Assembly (NCBI GenBank): GCA_033085395.1
Contig: JANQBS010000006.1
Location: 186,001 to 250,000, forward strand
DNA length: 64,000 nt
From: Xanthoparmelia taractica
Taxonomy: Eukaryota; Ascomycota; Lecanoromycetes; Lecanorales; Parmeliaceae
Direction of reading: 5' to 3'
Made by a program: the position numbers and the translations under genes. Each line of letters starts with the position of its first letter. Within the stretch, counting starts at the first letter, position 1. Shown piece by piece: positions 21,037-33,244 of the stretch. The notes beneath the pieces are model-generated. The model made no database searches. It was not told where the DNA came from and was given only the letters and a program-made list of their open reading frames with translations.

Positions 21037-21884
21037 GTTGTGTCTCCCTCCCTCCCTCTCTCCCTTCCTCCTCCTCCACCACCTCCTCCTCCTCCCTTCC
21101 AACCCCCTCCTCCCTCCCTCCCTCCCTCTCTTCCTCCCTCGCATCATCCACCTCCTCTTTCTTCCTTCAAAGAACAAAAAAAAAATGAAAGAAAGAAAAA
21201 GAGAAAAGACAAAGCAAAAGCTAACCAATCCAACCCAGAGCAAAACCCCAATCCCTCTTTGCGAAAATGGAAGCAGCCAAGAATAATCAGGCGACCAAGA
21301 TAAACGGGGGCGAAGAGAGCAAATAAGGAGGGTTGTAGTGGTCTTTGGAAAGATGTTGGAGACGAGGATGATGTGAGGGAGACGAAAGGTTAGGAAAGGA
21401 TGGGATGGGATAGCAGGGAGGGTGTTGCATTCGAGCATGGGCATGAGCATGAGCATGAGCACGAGCATGGGGCATGCATAGCGAAGCAAAACGAAGCATC
21501 ATGCATGCTTTGCTTAATGGTCCTTTGATGATACGAAAACGAGCATTTGGACATTTGAAAAGCTGCTGCAGAGTGGACAGACAGACTGACTGACTGACTG
21601 ACTGACTAACTGATGCTGAAAGTATGGCATGGATGGACATTCACATGGATTAGAGAAGCTGGCATAGCATAGTATAGGCGTTATAGGGAAATTTTCCAAC
21701 CACGCTACACTTGCACGCTATGATCGTACGCAAGCATTTCTCTTGTGGTAATGGTAATGGTTTCGTGAATGCATGCTATCGAGAATCGTTAAAAGAACGA
21801 CTTTTGATTGAAAAACAATACCATCGCCGCCCCCGCTAATTGAAACCTGGCCAACCGTGCCGACCATGCACGCCCATCACTCAC
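21037..21884. repeat. Low-complexity spacer with several microsatellites
   Basis: Between the 3' ends of SPO12 and the methyltransferase gene lies a dense set of simple repeats. There is a CT/CCT-rich polypyrimidine tract (about 21043-21165), a GAGCAT/GGCATG-type array near 21433-21475, and a (GACT)n array near 21580-21605. The open frames here are repeat artefacts. Confidence 0.8.
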
Positions 21885-23930
21885 TTACTTATCCTCAGGC
21901 TTCTTGCCATAGGTGACATACCTATCAAGGGGAAATCAGTTCTCACTCTGCCTTGAATCCGGTAGGGGATGGCTGAGAATTACAGAAGGAAATAAGAGTG
22001 CATCCTCGGATCCTTCATCTCCTTCCTAATTTTCGCACAGACAACATCAATCTCCTTCTGCGAGTAGCCCAGAACGCGCGAGAAGAGAGCGTAGGTGAAC
22101 GCTTCGAGGCCTTCCATGATCTGGAGGTAGTTCCAGGCGCCCACTTCTTTCTGCGATATCCGATCAGTACTAACAAAGACACCTCGTCGTTCAATTGTTG
22201 ATTACCAGATGCTTGTCAGCTGGCCAAGTCCCCACGGGCAAGACATGCCTCTCAGCCGTAACGCCCTCGAAACCAGCGTCTTTCAACCAGCCTTCCAGAA
22301 GCGGTCCAGGACAGGGCTCCATGCCACTTTTTCGCGAGGCCGCGAGAAAAAGTTCATTGAAATGTTTGGAAGCGTGCTCGCGGGTGACGGAATCGTCTGG
22401 GGACCTGCATTCCAAGTCGAGATCGATGTACTCGACCCATCCGCCTGGTTTGGTATGCCTAGTAAATAGATTGATCAGACAATTTGGTTTCACATTTTGT
22501 TCCTGCTTCAGAGCGGACGCCTCGAGAATCGAAAACCTGTATTGCACGTGGTGGCGCGAGGTGTCCTTTGGGAAATGGGCGATAAAGTGACCTACTCAAA
22601 GCATTGATGAACCAAATTGGGCCAATTTCGGATAGCATTTCCCATGAAGCGGCAGTGGATGTAGTCGAATTTCTCTTGATATGTCCATTCGGCCTCCACA
22701 TCGTCGATCTCAAAGCGTACATTTGGCGGTACCCTATGAGTGTCAATGGCATCAGTTGGGAAGAACGAAGCCAAGAAGGTTGTTCTTAACATCATACAAG
22801 AGGTATGAAAAATATAGCAACGGCAGCAAGGCATAAGGCAACGGTTTCATAATTAAAGTCTTCGGCTAAGGGGGGCGAGCCAAAGTGCGCCGCAAGGTTT
22901 TTGGTACCTGGAATCGATGTTGTGGCAGCCAAATTTTTGTGGACGTAATTAGTGTAGTGTGAAAGAAAGTAAAGATATAGGACGGTGAAACTTAGGGGGC
23001 CGTGTATCTTGCAACTGATAATCGCCCCGACGAATAGTGCAAAAATGCGAAAGTAGATATTATTTGTAAAACATAACACTGGTGCACGTAACTGGACAAT
23101 CACAAAGAGCCATCTTTACAAAGATGGAATATACAACTTACCATCTTGGTTGAATTGGACTTAGGTCATTTCCCAATATCTATGTGTCCGGCCGTGAGCA
23201 AGCGTCTCTTATAAGACGTTTGTTCATACCTCAGCATTCGGATATTTGTCTCCTGTTTAGTGCGACATCAGTCAGTACTCAGTCGGTTTGTATGAGCCGT
23301 CCTTGTTTTCATGTGGAGTCTTAGAGTGCCTCACCCATCTCCATTGCCCATATACCTGTCCCTGTGCCAATGTCGAGTATTCGCTGAGCATTTGGGGGGA
23401 TAGGAGCCAGGTTCAGCTTTCCTCCCAGGCTGACCTCTGTCAACTTGTGCATGATGTCTAAGCGGTCATTCTCCTTCTATTGTCGAGGTCAATACTGCTG
23501 TTCCACATTCTCGGCAGGTACAGATGCACCTCATCATTGGGATAAGGGTAGCCTTGGTCTGGAATCAGAGGAGTGATGTCAAAAGCTGGGGTGACACAAC
23601 GTACTGCCTGCTTTATAAGCATGATATCTCCGATTGTTCTCGATTTTGTAGTCTGTGATGTTGGATGCCAATGATGTGGTGTAGCTCCCTCTGTGATGCG
23701 AATTACTCTGTTAGCGTTGTTGTGGGGAGGAAGGGTTTAATGGTGCTCGGTTGAGCATACACTTCATCGCCGTAAGCGGAATCAGGATCTTCGCCGTACT
23801 GAGAGAAGTCCATCAGCAAATGATTACATTCGGAGTTTCTCTCTTGACGGAAAATACAAACGTTAGTAGCATCAAGGTTGGTGTCAACAGCAATTGCTTC
23901 AAGTGCTGTTGCTCTTTGTGTTGTTGCCAT
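21885..23930 (-). CDS. LaeA-like SAM-dependent methyltransferase
   Basis: Class I methyltransferase related to the LaeA/velvet-associated group; substrate unknown. Ten exons restore one frame: 23930-23761, 23690-23605, 23552-23530, 23476-23335, 23252-23230, 23179-23142, 22733-22596, 22458-22206, 22150-21984, 21921-21885 (358 residues; ATG 23960 would add 10). Motifs: GSYTTSLASNITDYK, YPYPNDEKENDRLDIMH, motif I LDIGTGTGIWAMEMG, GNDLSPIQPRW, PPNVRFEIDDVEAEW, FDYIHCRFM, KPGGWVEYIDLDLE, GPLLEGWLKDAGF, VPVGTWP-like PVGTWPADKHL, GAWNYLQIMEGLEAFTYALF and the terminal YVTYGKKPEDK. Intron 22734-23141 is 408 bp, far longer than the others (about 50-130). No neighbouring backbone synthase is visible, so a role in a local cluster is not supported. 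Confidence 0.9.
22734..23141 (-). other. Unusually long intron with internal open frame and palindrome
   Basis: Inside the methyltransferase gene. It runs from GTAAGT at 23141 to ATAG at 22734. It contains a 103-codon open frame (23103-22792) with hydrophobic segments and an 8+8 bp inverted repeat at 23110-23127 (CCATCTTT..AAAGATGG). No protein family was recognised. Confidence 0.5.
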
Positions 23931-23960
23931 GTTCGGAAGCTGTCTGCAGGTAGGGAACAC

Positions 23961-25298
23961 AAAGGCAAGAGCGACGAAAATGCTACTTTGAATGCTACAC
24001 TCGGCTGTTCAGTCGGGCACAGTCTTTTACTTATCGTGCGATGGGATCAAGTCTAGTGGGTTCGGTTGGGGTATCATTCCTACTGAATGGAGGCCATAGC
24101 TGAATCAAGACAGGTCCCAATTCCCAAAGGATGGATTAGGTCGATGCACGAACTAGCCGTTGGCTTTGCATGTCGGCAACATTGTCTAAGCAAGCGTTTT
24201 ACCGTTGATTCATATCGTTTTATATCATCAATCCCTTGATCATCATTGCTCAGGAACCTCGATTTATCCAACAGCAGGATGCATGCCTTTTTTCAATGAA
24301 AATAACAATAAAAATAAATACATTAACTACTTCTGTACTTGTAAAAGAGTTCACCCCTATCCGACCATCTGATCTGGATCTAACTGAACTTGGTCATGCT
24401 AGGGTTAGATTAGGGATAAGGCGATCGGGTAGGGGGTGTGATCGCGTGGGGGTGAACTGGTGAACCGAGCCAGCTCGGCACGCTCGGTTCGTGCCTGCCA
24501 CACGGTTAACTAGCTCTTTTTTCTTTTTTTCTTTTCTTTTTTTTGGAGCCTCCTTGGTTTAACCCATGGGAACCCCTCATGTACAACCGGCAACTATTAT
24601 CGCTGTTTGAACAATCACCAAATGTCAACTTCAAAATCTAATGGGTATGAGTATGAGTATGGGTTATCATCAAGCTCTATTTCATTATATCAACTGACTA
24701 GAAATATCTCACGATCGAACCTCGAAGTGCGTAGCCAATTCTTTACCCTATCAATCATAGCGTCGAATGGCATCGCACACTGTAGCCCCTCATTCGAATA
24801 GTTCTAGCCAACCACTGCAATTCTCGCACAAATTCCAAGCACCGCTATTGGTTGACATCGGCAAACCCCTTCAATTCGTCAATGTTGGTCCATACATATC
24901 TGCTATCCTTCAAGTCAAGACGCTGTAGAATAGTGATTGTAAAAGGAGAGTCAAAGCAGGGTAAGTAGTAAATGTGCCCAAAGCCTCCACAGTCTTGGTG
25001 ATATCGATAATCTACCGGGATTCCATGGTGGCAACTTGTCAATCTTCTCGACTCCTGTGAGTCATGGCCGAATTCCGGAGATATTCAGACGATCTAGGCC
25101 CAACACAGTAAGGCGCTACCGTTCAACATGGGTAAAGATTCCCCATACTTGCAGCAGATAAGGATCAAAAACTCATCCCTGCGTCAAGCATTAGACTGTT
25201 CACTTTCCCATACATAAATCTGCTGCTCTTTCCCTCCTGCTTGTAATGCCTTACACACATTCCTTAGCCATTTGACAGTCAGCTTCTCCATAACCATC
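23961..25298. other. Intergenic with inverted repeats and poly(T), possible old element
   Basis: About 1.3 kb between divergent genes. Near 24350-24460, GTTCACCCC and GGGGTGAAC form a 9-bp inverted pair about 90 bp apart. It is followed by a nested GAACCGAG..CTCGGTTC hairpin (about 24460-24490) and an interrupted T run (24515-24545). This could be a degraded small mobile element, but no coding remnant or target duplication is visible. Confidence 0.35.
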
Positions 25299-28200
25299 AT
25301 GTTTGGCGAGTGTGGCGGGCCAGTCTGGAGAAGGGACGACTTCTCAATTTGCTTCCAGAGAGAGTTTGTGCTTCACTGGTGCGGATGACATGTGTCTTAC
25401 CGCTGACTTCGAGTAGCTACCTTCAAGTCCTTCTGCCTCTCATAGCCTCTGGCATATCTCTCCTCTACATCATAATACAGTACATACAGAGAACCGCCAA
25501 ATTAAAACAGAAACATGTCTACGCACCCCCGAGGCCATCATACGATCCGGTCCAAACCCATAATCCCTACAGGGATGCAGCAGATCATCCTGAACAGGTG
25601 CAGGACATATATGATGACGATGATAGCGATCGGTTGGCGCTACACCTGGCGAAAGTCCCGACAAAGGATTCCCTGCTCGAAGTCAATAAACCTCGTGGCC
25701 ACATCTGGGTGGTCGTGATCGAGATTGTGGCTATTGCTGTGGAGCTGGGTATCAGTTGGGCAGCCCTTCTGACACAAGCCTGGGGCCACAAGGGCACTGT
25801 TGCTGCCATTGGGGGGATTACGACATGGGCATACATCTTCGTCTTGGTGTCAATAAGGTTACTCGTTACAGCAAGAAAGCCTTCCCCGATTCCCAACCTT
25901 TGGTACCACACGGCTTCTCTCTATATTGTGCAATGGATCCCAGTCGCCCTCCTTTTTCGCTCCCAAGTTATACATCCTCGGTCACACTGGGCCCAAGGTC
26001 TGATGATTGCTAACTTTGTCACAGCCACTCTACTTGCTATCATCGCTGTCGCCTCTCGGAAAGGGAACAGGGTTGTAGTGCTAGAGTATGAAGATGACCT
26101 CGAGCCGTCTCATGAGCCTTTAGCCAATCTCTTCTCGATTGCAACTTTCAGCTGGGTAGACTCTATTGTCTGGCAGGGATATAGGAAGACATTCGAGCTC
26201 TCTGATGTATGGAACCTTGCCGCCAAAGATAAAGCAGCTGCGGTTACCGCAGATTTTAGGCAGTTCAAGAAGACCACAAAATTAGCATGGCATCTGCTGA
26301 AATACTTTAAGCGTGACCTCCTTATCCAGGCAGCGTGGGCAATGGTCTCGGGTCTCTTCACGTTTGCTCCAACCCTTCTTCTAAAGGCATTCCTTGAGTA
26401 TGTTGAGAACCCTGCAGGTACCCCTGTGAACGCTGCGTGGTTTTACATGATTTTATTGGCCGTGTCCTCCTGTATAAAAGCCATGACTGATGGCCAAGCG
26501 CTGTGGCTGGGGAGGAGAATCTGTATACGGTTACGTGCTGTCATAGTCGGAGAAATCTATGCCAAGGCACTTAGACGAAAGGCAGCTGCCGGAACAGATA
26601 CAGTCTTGGGAGAAGAGAAGAAGAAGAAGAAGAAGAAGAAGAAGAAGCCAAAATCAGAGGAAGGCCCTGACGGGCATAACTCAAAAGGCAGTTCATCCGA
26701 TGCAGGAGACAAGAATACGGATGGCTCGAAAAACAAAAAGCAAGTGGGCACCAGCCCTTCCCCAGACCCTACCGATTCGCAAGTCAATGTTGGGACAATC
26801 ATCAATCTCATGGCTGTCGACTCTTTCAAAGTTAGCGAGATCAGTGCTTACCTGCATTTCATATGGGGCAGCACTCCTGTGCAACTGGTCATGTGCATTG
26901 TGCTTCTTTATCGCATCTTGGGATGGAGTGCTCTGGCGAGTATTGTCATGATGGTGCTAGTCATGCCGCTCAATATCTTCATTGCCAAACAGTTTTCCAA
27001 GTTGCAAAAGAAGGTGATGGCTGCAACTGATGTGCGCATTCATACGACAAACGAGATGCTTCAAAATATTAGAATCATCAAGTACTTTGCTTGGGAACAG
27101 CGCTTCGGTCAAATCGTTGGCGAAAAACGAGCGGTGGAATTAAGGGCTCTTCGGAATAAGTACCTCCTCTTCACCCTTGCTGCGACTGTCTGGTTCGGTG
27201 TGCCGTTACTCATCACGTTCTTCTCCTTCCTGCTGTATACAGTTGTTGAAAAAAGGCCTCTGATACCGTCCGTGGCCTTTACTGCTCTTTCGCTTTTCGG
27301 CATCCTTCGCTATCCACTGGATCAGTTGGCGGATATGATTGCTCATGTGCAGGAGTCCAAAGTATCCGTGGACCGGGTAGAAGAGTTCTTGAACGAGGAT
27401 GAAACCGAGAAATACCAGCAGCTTCTTCAGGGGAGCAAAGACCATAACGGGGATCCCATCATCGGCTTTGACAAAGCAACATTGACCTGGGGAGGCAAAG
27501 ACGCCCAGAAAGCAGATGGGCAAACCGCTTTCCGTATGATTGATATGGACATTCGCTTTGTGGTCGGACGCCTCAATATTATCGTTGGACCTACTGGGTC
27601 TGGCAAGACATCCCTTCTGATGGCCTTACTGGGGGAGATGACGCTCGTCCAAGGTTCAGTGTTTCTTCCCGGCGGACAGAGCCGGGAGACGCTCAGAGAG
27701 GATCCAGAAACCCATCTTACTGAGAGCATAGCATACTGCGCCCAGCAAGCATGGCTTGCTAATGATACTATCAAACAGAATATCGTCTTCGCTGCACCGC
27801 TTGATGAATCGCGGTACAGGTCCGTCCTTGCAGCCTGTGCTCTGGAACGAGACTTCGAGATCCTTGACGGTGGCGACTCCACCCTAGTCGGAGAGAAAGG
27901 CATTACCCTGTCAGGAGGGCAGAAACAACGAATCTCGCTAGCGAGGGCACTCTATTGCAATTCAAGACATGTGCTTTTGGATGACTGCCTGAGCGCTGTT
28001 GACTCTCATACTGCCAAGCACATATTTGAGCACTGCATCATGGGCCCTTTGATGCTCGGCAGGACTTGTATACTTGTCACTCACAATATTGCACTCTGTG
28101 TGCCACTTTCCCATCACGTTGTGGTCTTGCAGAATGGCAAAATTTCTACACAAGGTTCTCCTGATGAGGTGCTGGCTTCGGGAGCTCTTGGAGACGAACT

Positions 28201-30478
28201 TCTCAAATCCAGGCCGGGTTCCAAGGGTGGCTCGCAGATACATTCACGAAATCTATCGACAATGGATCTCAATGCTGTAGCCACAAAAGATCATGACAGT
28301 CACGCTCCCGAAGCAAACGGTCACGCGAATGGAGCACCAAAGGTATCGGAATCCAAAGCGAAGAGCAATAATGAAAATGCCAATATTAGGACCGAAGCCA
28401 AAGCTACAGGCAGTGTCAACACCAGGGTACTCAAGATGTACCTTGTCGCTATGGGTCCATGGCATTACTGGCTGCTAGCTCTTGCCACTTTCGGTTTGCA
28501 ACAAGTAGGTTCCGTGGCCTGTAATGTCTGGATTCGAACATGGGCCAATCGGTACACAGCGGCTGAAACGGAGCTACATAGCACCAGCCATCTCCATGGC
28601 ACCGCCTATTCTTCGAACACTTTCTCGACCGGCACTTTATTCTGGAGTCTACCACTCACCTTCAATTCATCTTCGTCCATCGAAGTAATGGCATCGTCGG
28701 ATCAGGAGATAAATGCATGGTACTACTTGACCATATACGCACTGCTTTCAGTCTTCTACGTCTTCATATCTCTGGTGCGAGAGGGCTACATCTTCTGGGG
28801 TTCATTGAGAGCCTCCAGGACAATCCATACGCGCTTACTTGAGTCGGTTTCGAGAGCCAAACTACAATTCTTTGACACCACTCCTTTAGGCCAGCTCATG
28901 AACAGATTTTCGAAAGACATAGAGGCTATAGATCAGGATGTTGCGCCTGTTGCTGTTGGACTGCTGGGCTGCTTGTTCTCAATGATCAGCATCGTCATTT
29001 TGATCTCCGTCATTACCCCAGGATTCCTCATCGCAGGCTTCTTCATTACCATCATCTATTTCACCATTGGCCAATTCTATTTGCGGTCTTCAAGAGACCT
29101 GAAACGTTTGGAATCAGTCCAACGAAGTCCTCTTTATCAGCAGTTCGGTGAAACACTCAGCGGTATCGTTACCATTCGAGCTTATGGAGATGAAAGGCGC
29201 TTCATGCGAGATAATCAGAGTCGTGTCGACACTTACAACAGACCTTTCATCTATCTGTGGGCTGCCAATCGCTGGCTTGCCTTACGTGTGGACTTTACAG
29301 GTGCTCTTGTAGCATTCTTTGCCGGCGTCTTCGTCATATTGAGGATCGGGACTATCGATGCTGGTTCCGCCGGGCTCTCTCTTACTTACGCTGTCATGTT
29401 CACAGAGAACGTCCTTTGGCTAGTCCGACTGTACTCCATAAACGAGCAAAACATGAATTCCGTGGAGCGTGTGAAGGAATACATCGAAATCGAGCAGGAA
29501 GCCAAGCCAATCATTGACGAGGCTCGCCCGCCGGGTAACTGGCCTAGTCGAGGGGCTATCCAATTCATAAACTACACAACGCGATATCGGCCTGATCTAG
29601 AACCTGTACTCAAGGACCTCACTTTCAGCGTTCAGCCTGGAGAACGGGTGGGTATCGTGGGGAGAACAGGTGCTGGGAAAAGTTCGCTCGCCTTAGCCCT
29701 GTTTCGTGGCTTGGAAGCAGTAGAGGGAAAAATCGTTATCGACGACATCGATATCGCACTGATTGGCCTCCAAGACTTACGCGAGGCAATAACCATTGTT
29801 CCCCAGGACCCGACGTTGTTCACCGGCACACTCCGAAGCAATCTCGACCCTTTCGGTCTCTTCACAGACGAGGAAATATTTGCTACTCTACGCCGAGTAC
29901 AATTGATAGGAATCGCAACCCCTGCTGCTGTATCATCCTCGGCAACTCTTGTCGTGCCTGACCTGGTTACCCTACCAGAGTCTCCTTCAGATTCCGAAAA
30001 CCATTCAGATGATGACAGCGGGAATGGCCTTTCAAAGAAAGTGACAAACACTCGGGAGAATGCCAATGCCTTCATTGACCTATCCTCACCCATCGCCGAA
30101 TCGGGCTCCAATTTGTCACAAGGTCAACGTCAACTCCTCTGCCTCGCACGCGCTCTACTCAAAGCTCCACGTGTCCTACTCATGGACGAGGCTACCGCAT
30201 CAATCGACTATGCAACCGATGGCAAGATTCAAGACACGCTCCGAGACGTCAAGGAAAGCACGATCCTGACAATTGCGCATCGTCTGCAGACGATTATCGA
30301 TTATGACAAAGTTTTGGTCCTGGATAAGGGTAAGGTCATTGAGTACGACGCCCCCTGGGAACTTATCGCAAAGGAAGGCAGCATTTTCCGAGGAATGTGT
30401 GAGATGAGTGGTGATTTGGAGGCCTTGACCGAAGGCGCCAACAAGGCGGCCCAAAAGAAGAAGCTGATTGATGTTTGA
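25299..30478 (+). CDS. ABCC-family (MRP-type) ABC transporter
   Basis: Full-length multidrug-resistance-associated type transporter, about 1,708 residues, expected in the vacuolar or plasma membrane. The start is a short exon 25299-25363 joined over a 53-bp intron (GTTTGT..GTAG) to 25417. This yields CGGPVWRRDDFSICFQRD then YLQVLLPLIASG, the typical ABCC N-terminus. Domains in order: TMD0; TMD1; NBD1 with Walker A GPTGSGKTS (about 746), LSGGQKQR (about 853) and Walker B LLDDCLSAVD; TMD2; NBD2 with Walker A GRTGAGKSS (about 1436), LSQGQRQL (about 1587) and LLMDEATASID. NBD1 has Asp where NBD2 has the catalytic Glu, the usual ABCC asymmetry. A Lys-only run from an AAG repeat (26616-26648) sits in an extended charged loop inside TMD1. 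Substrate unknown. Confidence 0.95.
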
Positions 30479-31522
30479 GATGTTGTACTCTTTTTCCTTT
30501 GCAAAATTTTCCCTTGATGAAATCCCTACTTGCTTCGTTTTTCATAGCGGGCGGCGTTCTGTTTCAATAGGGGATTAGCTCTTGGCCGGTGCACGGATAG
30601 AGGTTGCTCCAACGTACTTTATGTCGAGGTATGAGTAGGTACCTTACTATAAATTAATGACGGGAATGGTTTTATTCAACGAGCCGTCAAAGCGTTTGAT
30701 GGACTAAGTATCCGGGCAGATTGTCAGAAAGACTGATGGTATTCAACAACCTTCTTTGCTCCATGCGCTTTCAAGAACCCCCAAATCCAAAGTTGCGCCA
30801 AATTTCATAGAACGACGGGCCATGAACTCGCTTCTTGCTTCTCTTCATTCCCTGCCGCTTTCTCTACATCTTCAATGGATCGTCACGCGACCCCCTGCCC
30901 TTGCTCCCTTCTTTTTACCGCTTCCTTGCTTACCTACCTATCTCCCAACATAGATCCAGTTCCAGTCCCAGTTCCACTTCCAATTCCACTTCCCTTTGGA
31001 CTTATTGCGTTTGAACGAGGGCAGAAAGAGATGTTGAGTGGATGAAGGTGTTGAGATTTGAAGGGTTTCGCTTAAGTAATATACGAACGAGGGGGTCGTG
31101 GTGCTGTCTACGGGAGATTTCGAACAAGGCAAGCAGGGTGCTTGGGGTTCTCGGGAGGTACGTAGTTTCTTGAAGGACAATGGGGAGAGCACTGGTCGCT
31201 ACTACGCGGATGAGGAGCAATTGCAACGCCTCCAGAGCGAAAATCACAATCAGAGCGAGGCTGCAGGGCAAGCAGAAACACCAAAGACACAATTGGTGGC
31301 GCAATTCGCAGAGGAAGTACAGAAGCTCGAAGAGCGGTTCACTAATGGGAACACGGGAGCTCGGAGCAATTGTTGTAGTATTTCCTTTCCAGTCCATCAC
31401 GTGATTTGATGCGTTGCTTTGAAATCAAAATTCCATGTAAGACTATTCCATGGAAGCATTAAATACCTCCAGCGTACGCACTGAAGCAAATCCAAAACGC
31501 TTCAATCCACCGGGATCGCACA
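30479..31522. other. Intergenic region
   Basis: About 1 kb. Frames at 31098-31409 (plus) and 31400-31002 (minus) overlap each other. The plus frame has no ATG and an in-frame stop just upstream, so neither is called. A short run of AGTTCCA/CAATTCCA-like repeats lies at 30955-30990. Confidence 0.5.
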
Positions 31523-32802
31523 ATGCCTCAAGCGTGGCAAGTTCACCAAAACATCAAAAATGCATCACGGCAGTCTCCCGAAGCCCTGGCCAACCTTGAA
31601 CTTCATGACGTTCCCAAGCCTGTTCCAGGACCGAAAGAGACCCTGATCCGTATCCACGCAGGTCTGTGAGAGTGTCAAATCCTTCTATAAAGGCAATAAC
31701 AGCGTTCTTGCCGTTGGCTAACCTCCTCTTGCATAGTCGCCCTCAACGCGCGTGACCTCCTCGTTCTGACTTCCTCACCCTTGTACCCCGTGCCAACTTC
31801 TGCAGGCCTCGTCCCTTGCAGTGATGCCGCAGGTATCGTAGAAGAAGTTGGCACCGCGTCCGTTTGGAAAGTAGGCGATAGAGTGATCTTGCACCCCAAT
31901 ACCTGGCTTAATGGACGGGACGACAGAGGCTTTGACATTACGAAAGCTTTTGGGGCGGGTACGGTGGCTGGAACTCTGACAGAGTACATGGTCGTTGGCG
32001 ATGAGCGGTTGATCAAAGTTCCTGGACATCTGAGTTTGGAAGAGGCGAGTGCGTTGCCTACCGCTGGGAGTACGGCTTGTCATGGACTTTTCTTTATGCC
32101 GGAGCAGCCTATTGGGGAAGGTACATGGGTTCTGGTTCAAGGAACTGGAGGTGTTAGTACGATTGCTATTCAGGTGCGTGATCGGAATGACTGTCTTGCG
32201 GACATGAGTTGATCTGTTATTTATGGTCAGCTCGCAGCGGCAGCGGGTGCTACCGTCATTGCTACTTCTAGTTCGGACGAAAAGCTAGCAATCTCAAAGC
32301 AACTGGGCGCTCGTTATGCGATCAACTATCGGCAAAATCCCAATTGGGGCGAAGAGGCATTGAAGATAACAGGTGGCAAAGGCGTGGATTTCGTACTAGA
32401 TGTTGGTGGAGCGGGCACCATTGAGCATTCACTGAGAAGTCTTCGTCATGGCGGGTTTGTGTCAGTTGCAGGTATTTTGACGGCAGCGAAGGAGATTGAT
32501 ATTGTTCCGGCGATCCTCTATGGTGCAAAGACCAGTGAGTACGAAGCGTGGATACGGTGACGACTGAGGAGCTAGGAGCCGCTGACTTTATGTGTCTCGT
32601 AGTGCGAGGACTCCTGGGTTCAAGTAAGACGATGGGCGAGGAGTTGGTGCGGAGAGTCGCCGCTGACAAGATACGACCTGTCATTGCAAAGATATTCGAA
32701 TGGAGTGAAGCGAAAGAAGCCTTTGAGATGTTGATGAATCAGTCTGAAGTGGGCAAGATAGTTGTCAAGGGAGTACCCGCTGGATCATCTATAAACAATT
32801 AA
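31523..32802 (+). CDS. Medium-chain dehydrogenase/reductase (zinc-less quinone-reductase type)
   Basis: NAD(P)H-dependent MDR enzyme. Four exons: 31523-31661, 31737-32173, 32231-32534, 32603-32802 (359 residues). Motifs: VALNARDLL, VPCSDAAGIVEEVG, GDRVILHPNTW, a Gly-rich dinucleotide-binding turn VLVQGTGGVSTIAIQ, then LAAAAGATVIATSSSDEKL, GVDFVLDVGGAGT and the C-terminal SEVGKIVVKG. The usual structural-zinc Cys cluster is absent, as in quinone-reductase-like MDRs. Last exon joins as KT|MRGLLGSSKTM. Substrate cannot be inferred. Single-copy context, no operon-like partner. Confidence 0.9.
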
Positions 32803-33244
32803 GATTCAAGAGAAGGGGCGTCTTTAAGATATAAGAAATCCAACGCATGCAAGTAGCCTTACTATAAGATGCCTTTGTGAAAAATGTATCCGGACTTGAA
32901 CTTGAACCAGCTTGATTAAGGCATGGGATGAGCTGTCCCACAGTCGTCTAGAGTTGATCTTGTAAAGGTGTATACAGAACACCAGTTCATGCAAGTAATG
33001 GCAAGTCTCGCAGCAGCGGTGGCGTTCGGCAACTCCCGGCGCTAAGATTCACGTGATTGAAGGTGGCTGTGTGGCTGACAATTGAATTGAACAACGGAAC
33101 GAACTGTTTCAAGCGACGTCTCTTTCTCACTTGTTTAATCGTCGCATAGGATCCTAATTAACATCACACCTTTAGGCATACCTAAAAAGCTCCCGTCTTC
33201 GACAATTATCTCCAACCTATGTAGGTAGTAAAGATGAAAGAGAC
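32803..33244. other. Intergenic region / SLP1-like promoter
   Basis: Spacer between tandem plus-strand genes. It contains TTGTTTAATCG and CACGTGA-like bases near 33050 but no distinct gene or repeat. Confidence 0.4.

Noticed and set aside
21026..21640. Several 80-175-codon frames on both strands after SPO12
   Set aside because: They translate microsatellites (CCT, GAGCAT, GACT repeats) and have no biased coding signal.
22195..22590. Plus-strand frames of 131 and 86 codons inside the methyltransferase
   Set aside because: They are antisense shadows of exon 8, which carries clear family motifs on the minus strand.
31098..31409. 103-codon plus-strand frame with Gln/Glu-rich, coiled-coil-like product
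   Set aside because: It begins at GTG, contains no ATG, and has an in-frame TAA just upstream; no convincing splice acceptor links it to another exon.
5304..32802. Secondary-metabolite cluster (SDR, MFS, dioxygenase, methyltransferase, ABC transporter, MDR)
   Set aside because: No PKS, NRPS, terpene cyclase or other backbone gene; the genes are interrupted by LTV1, LSG1 and SPO12 and show no shared spacing or orientation.
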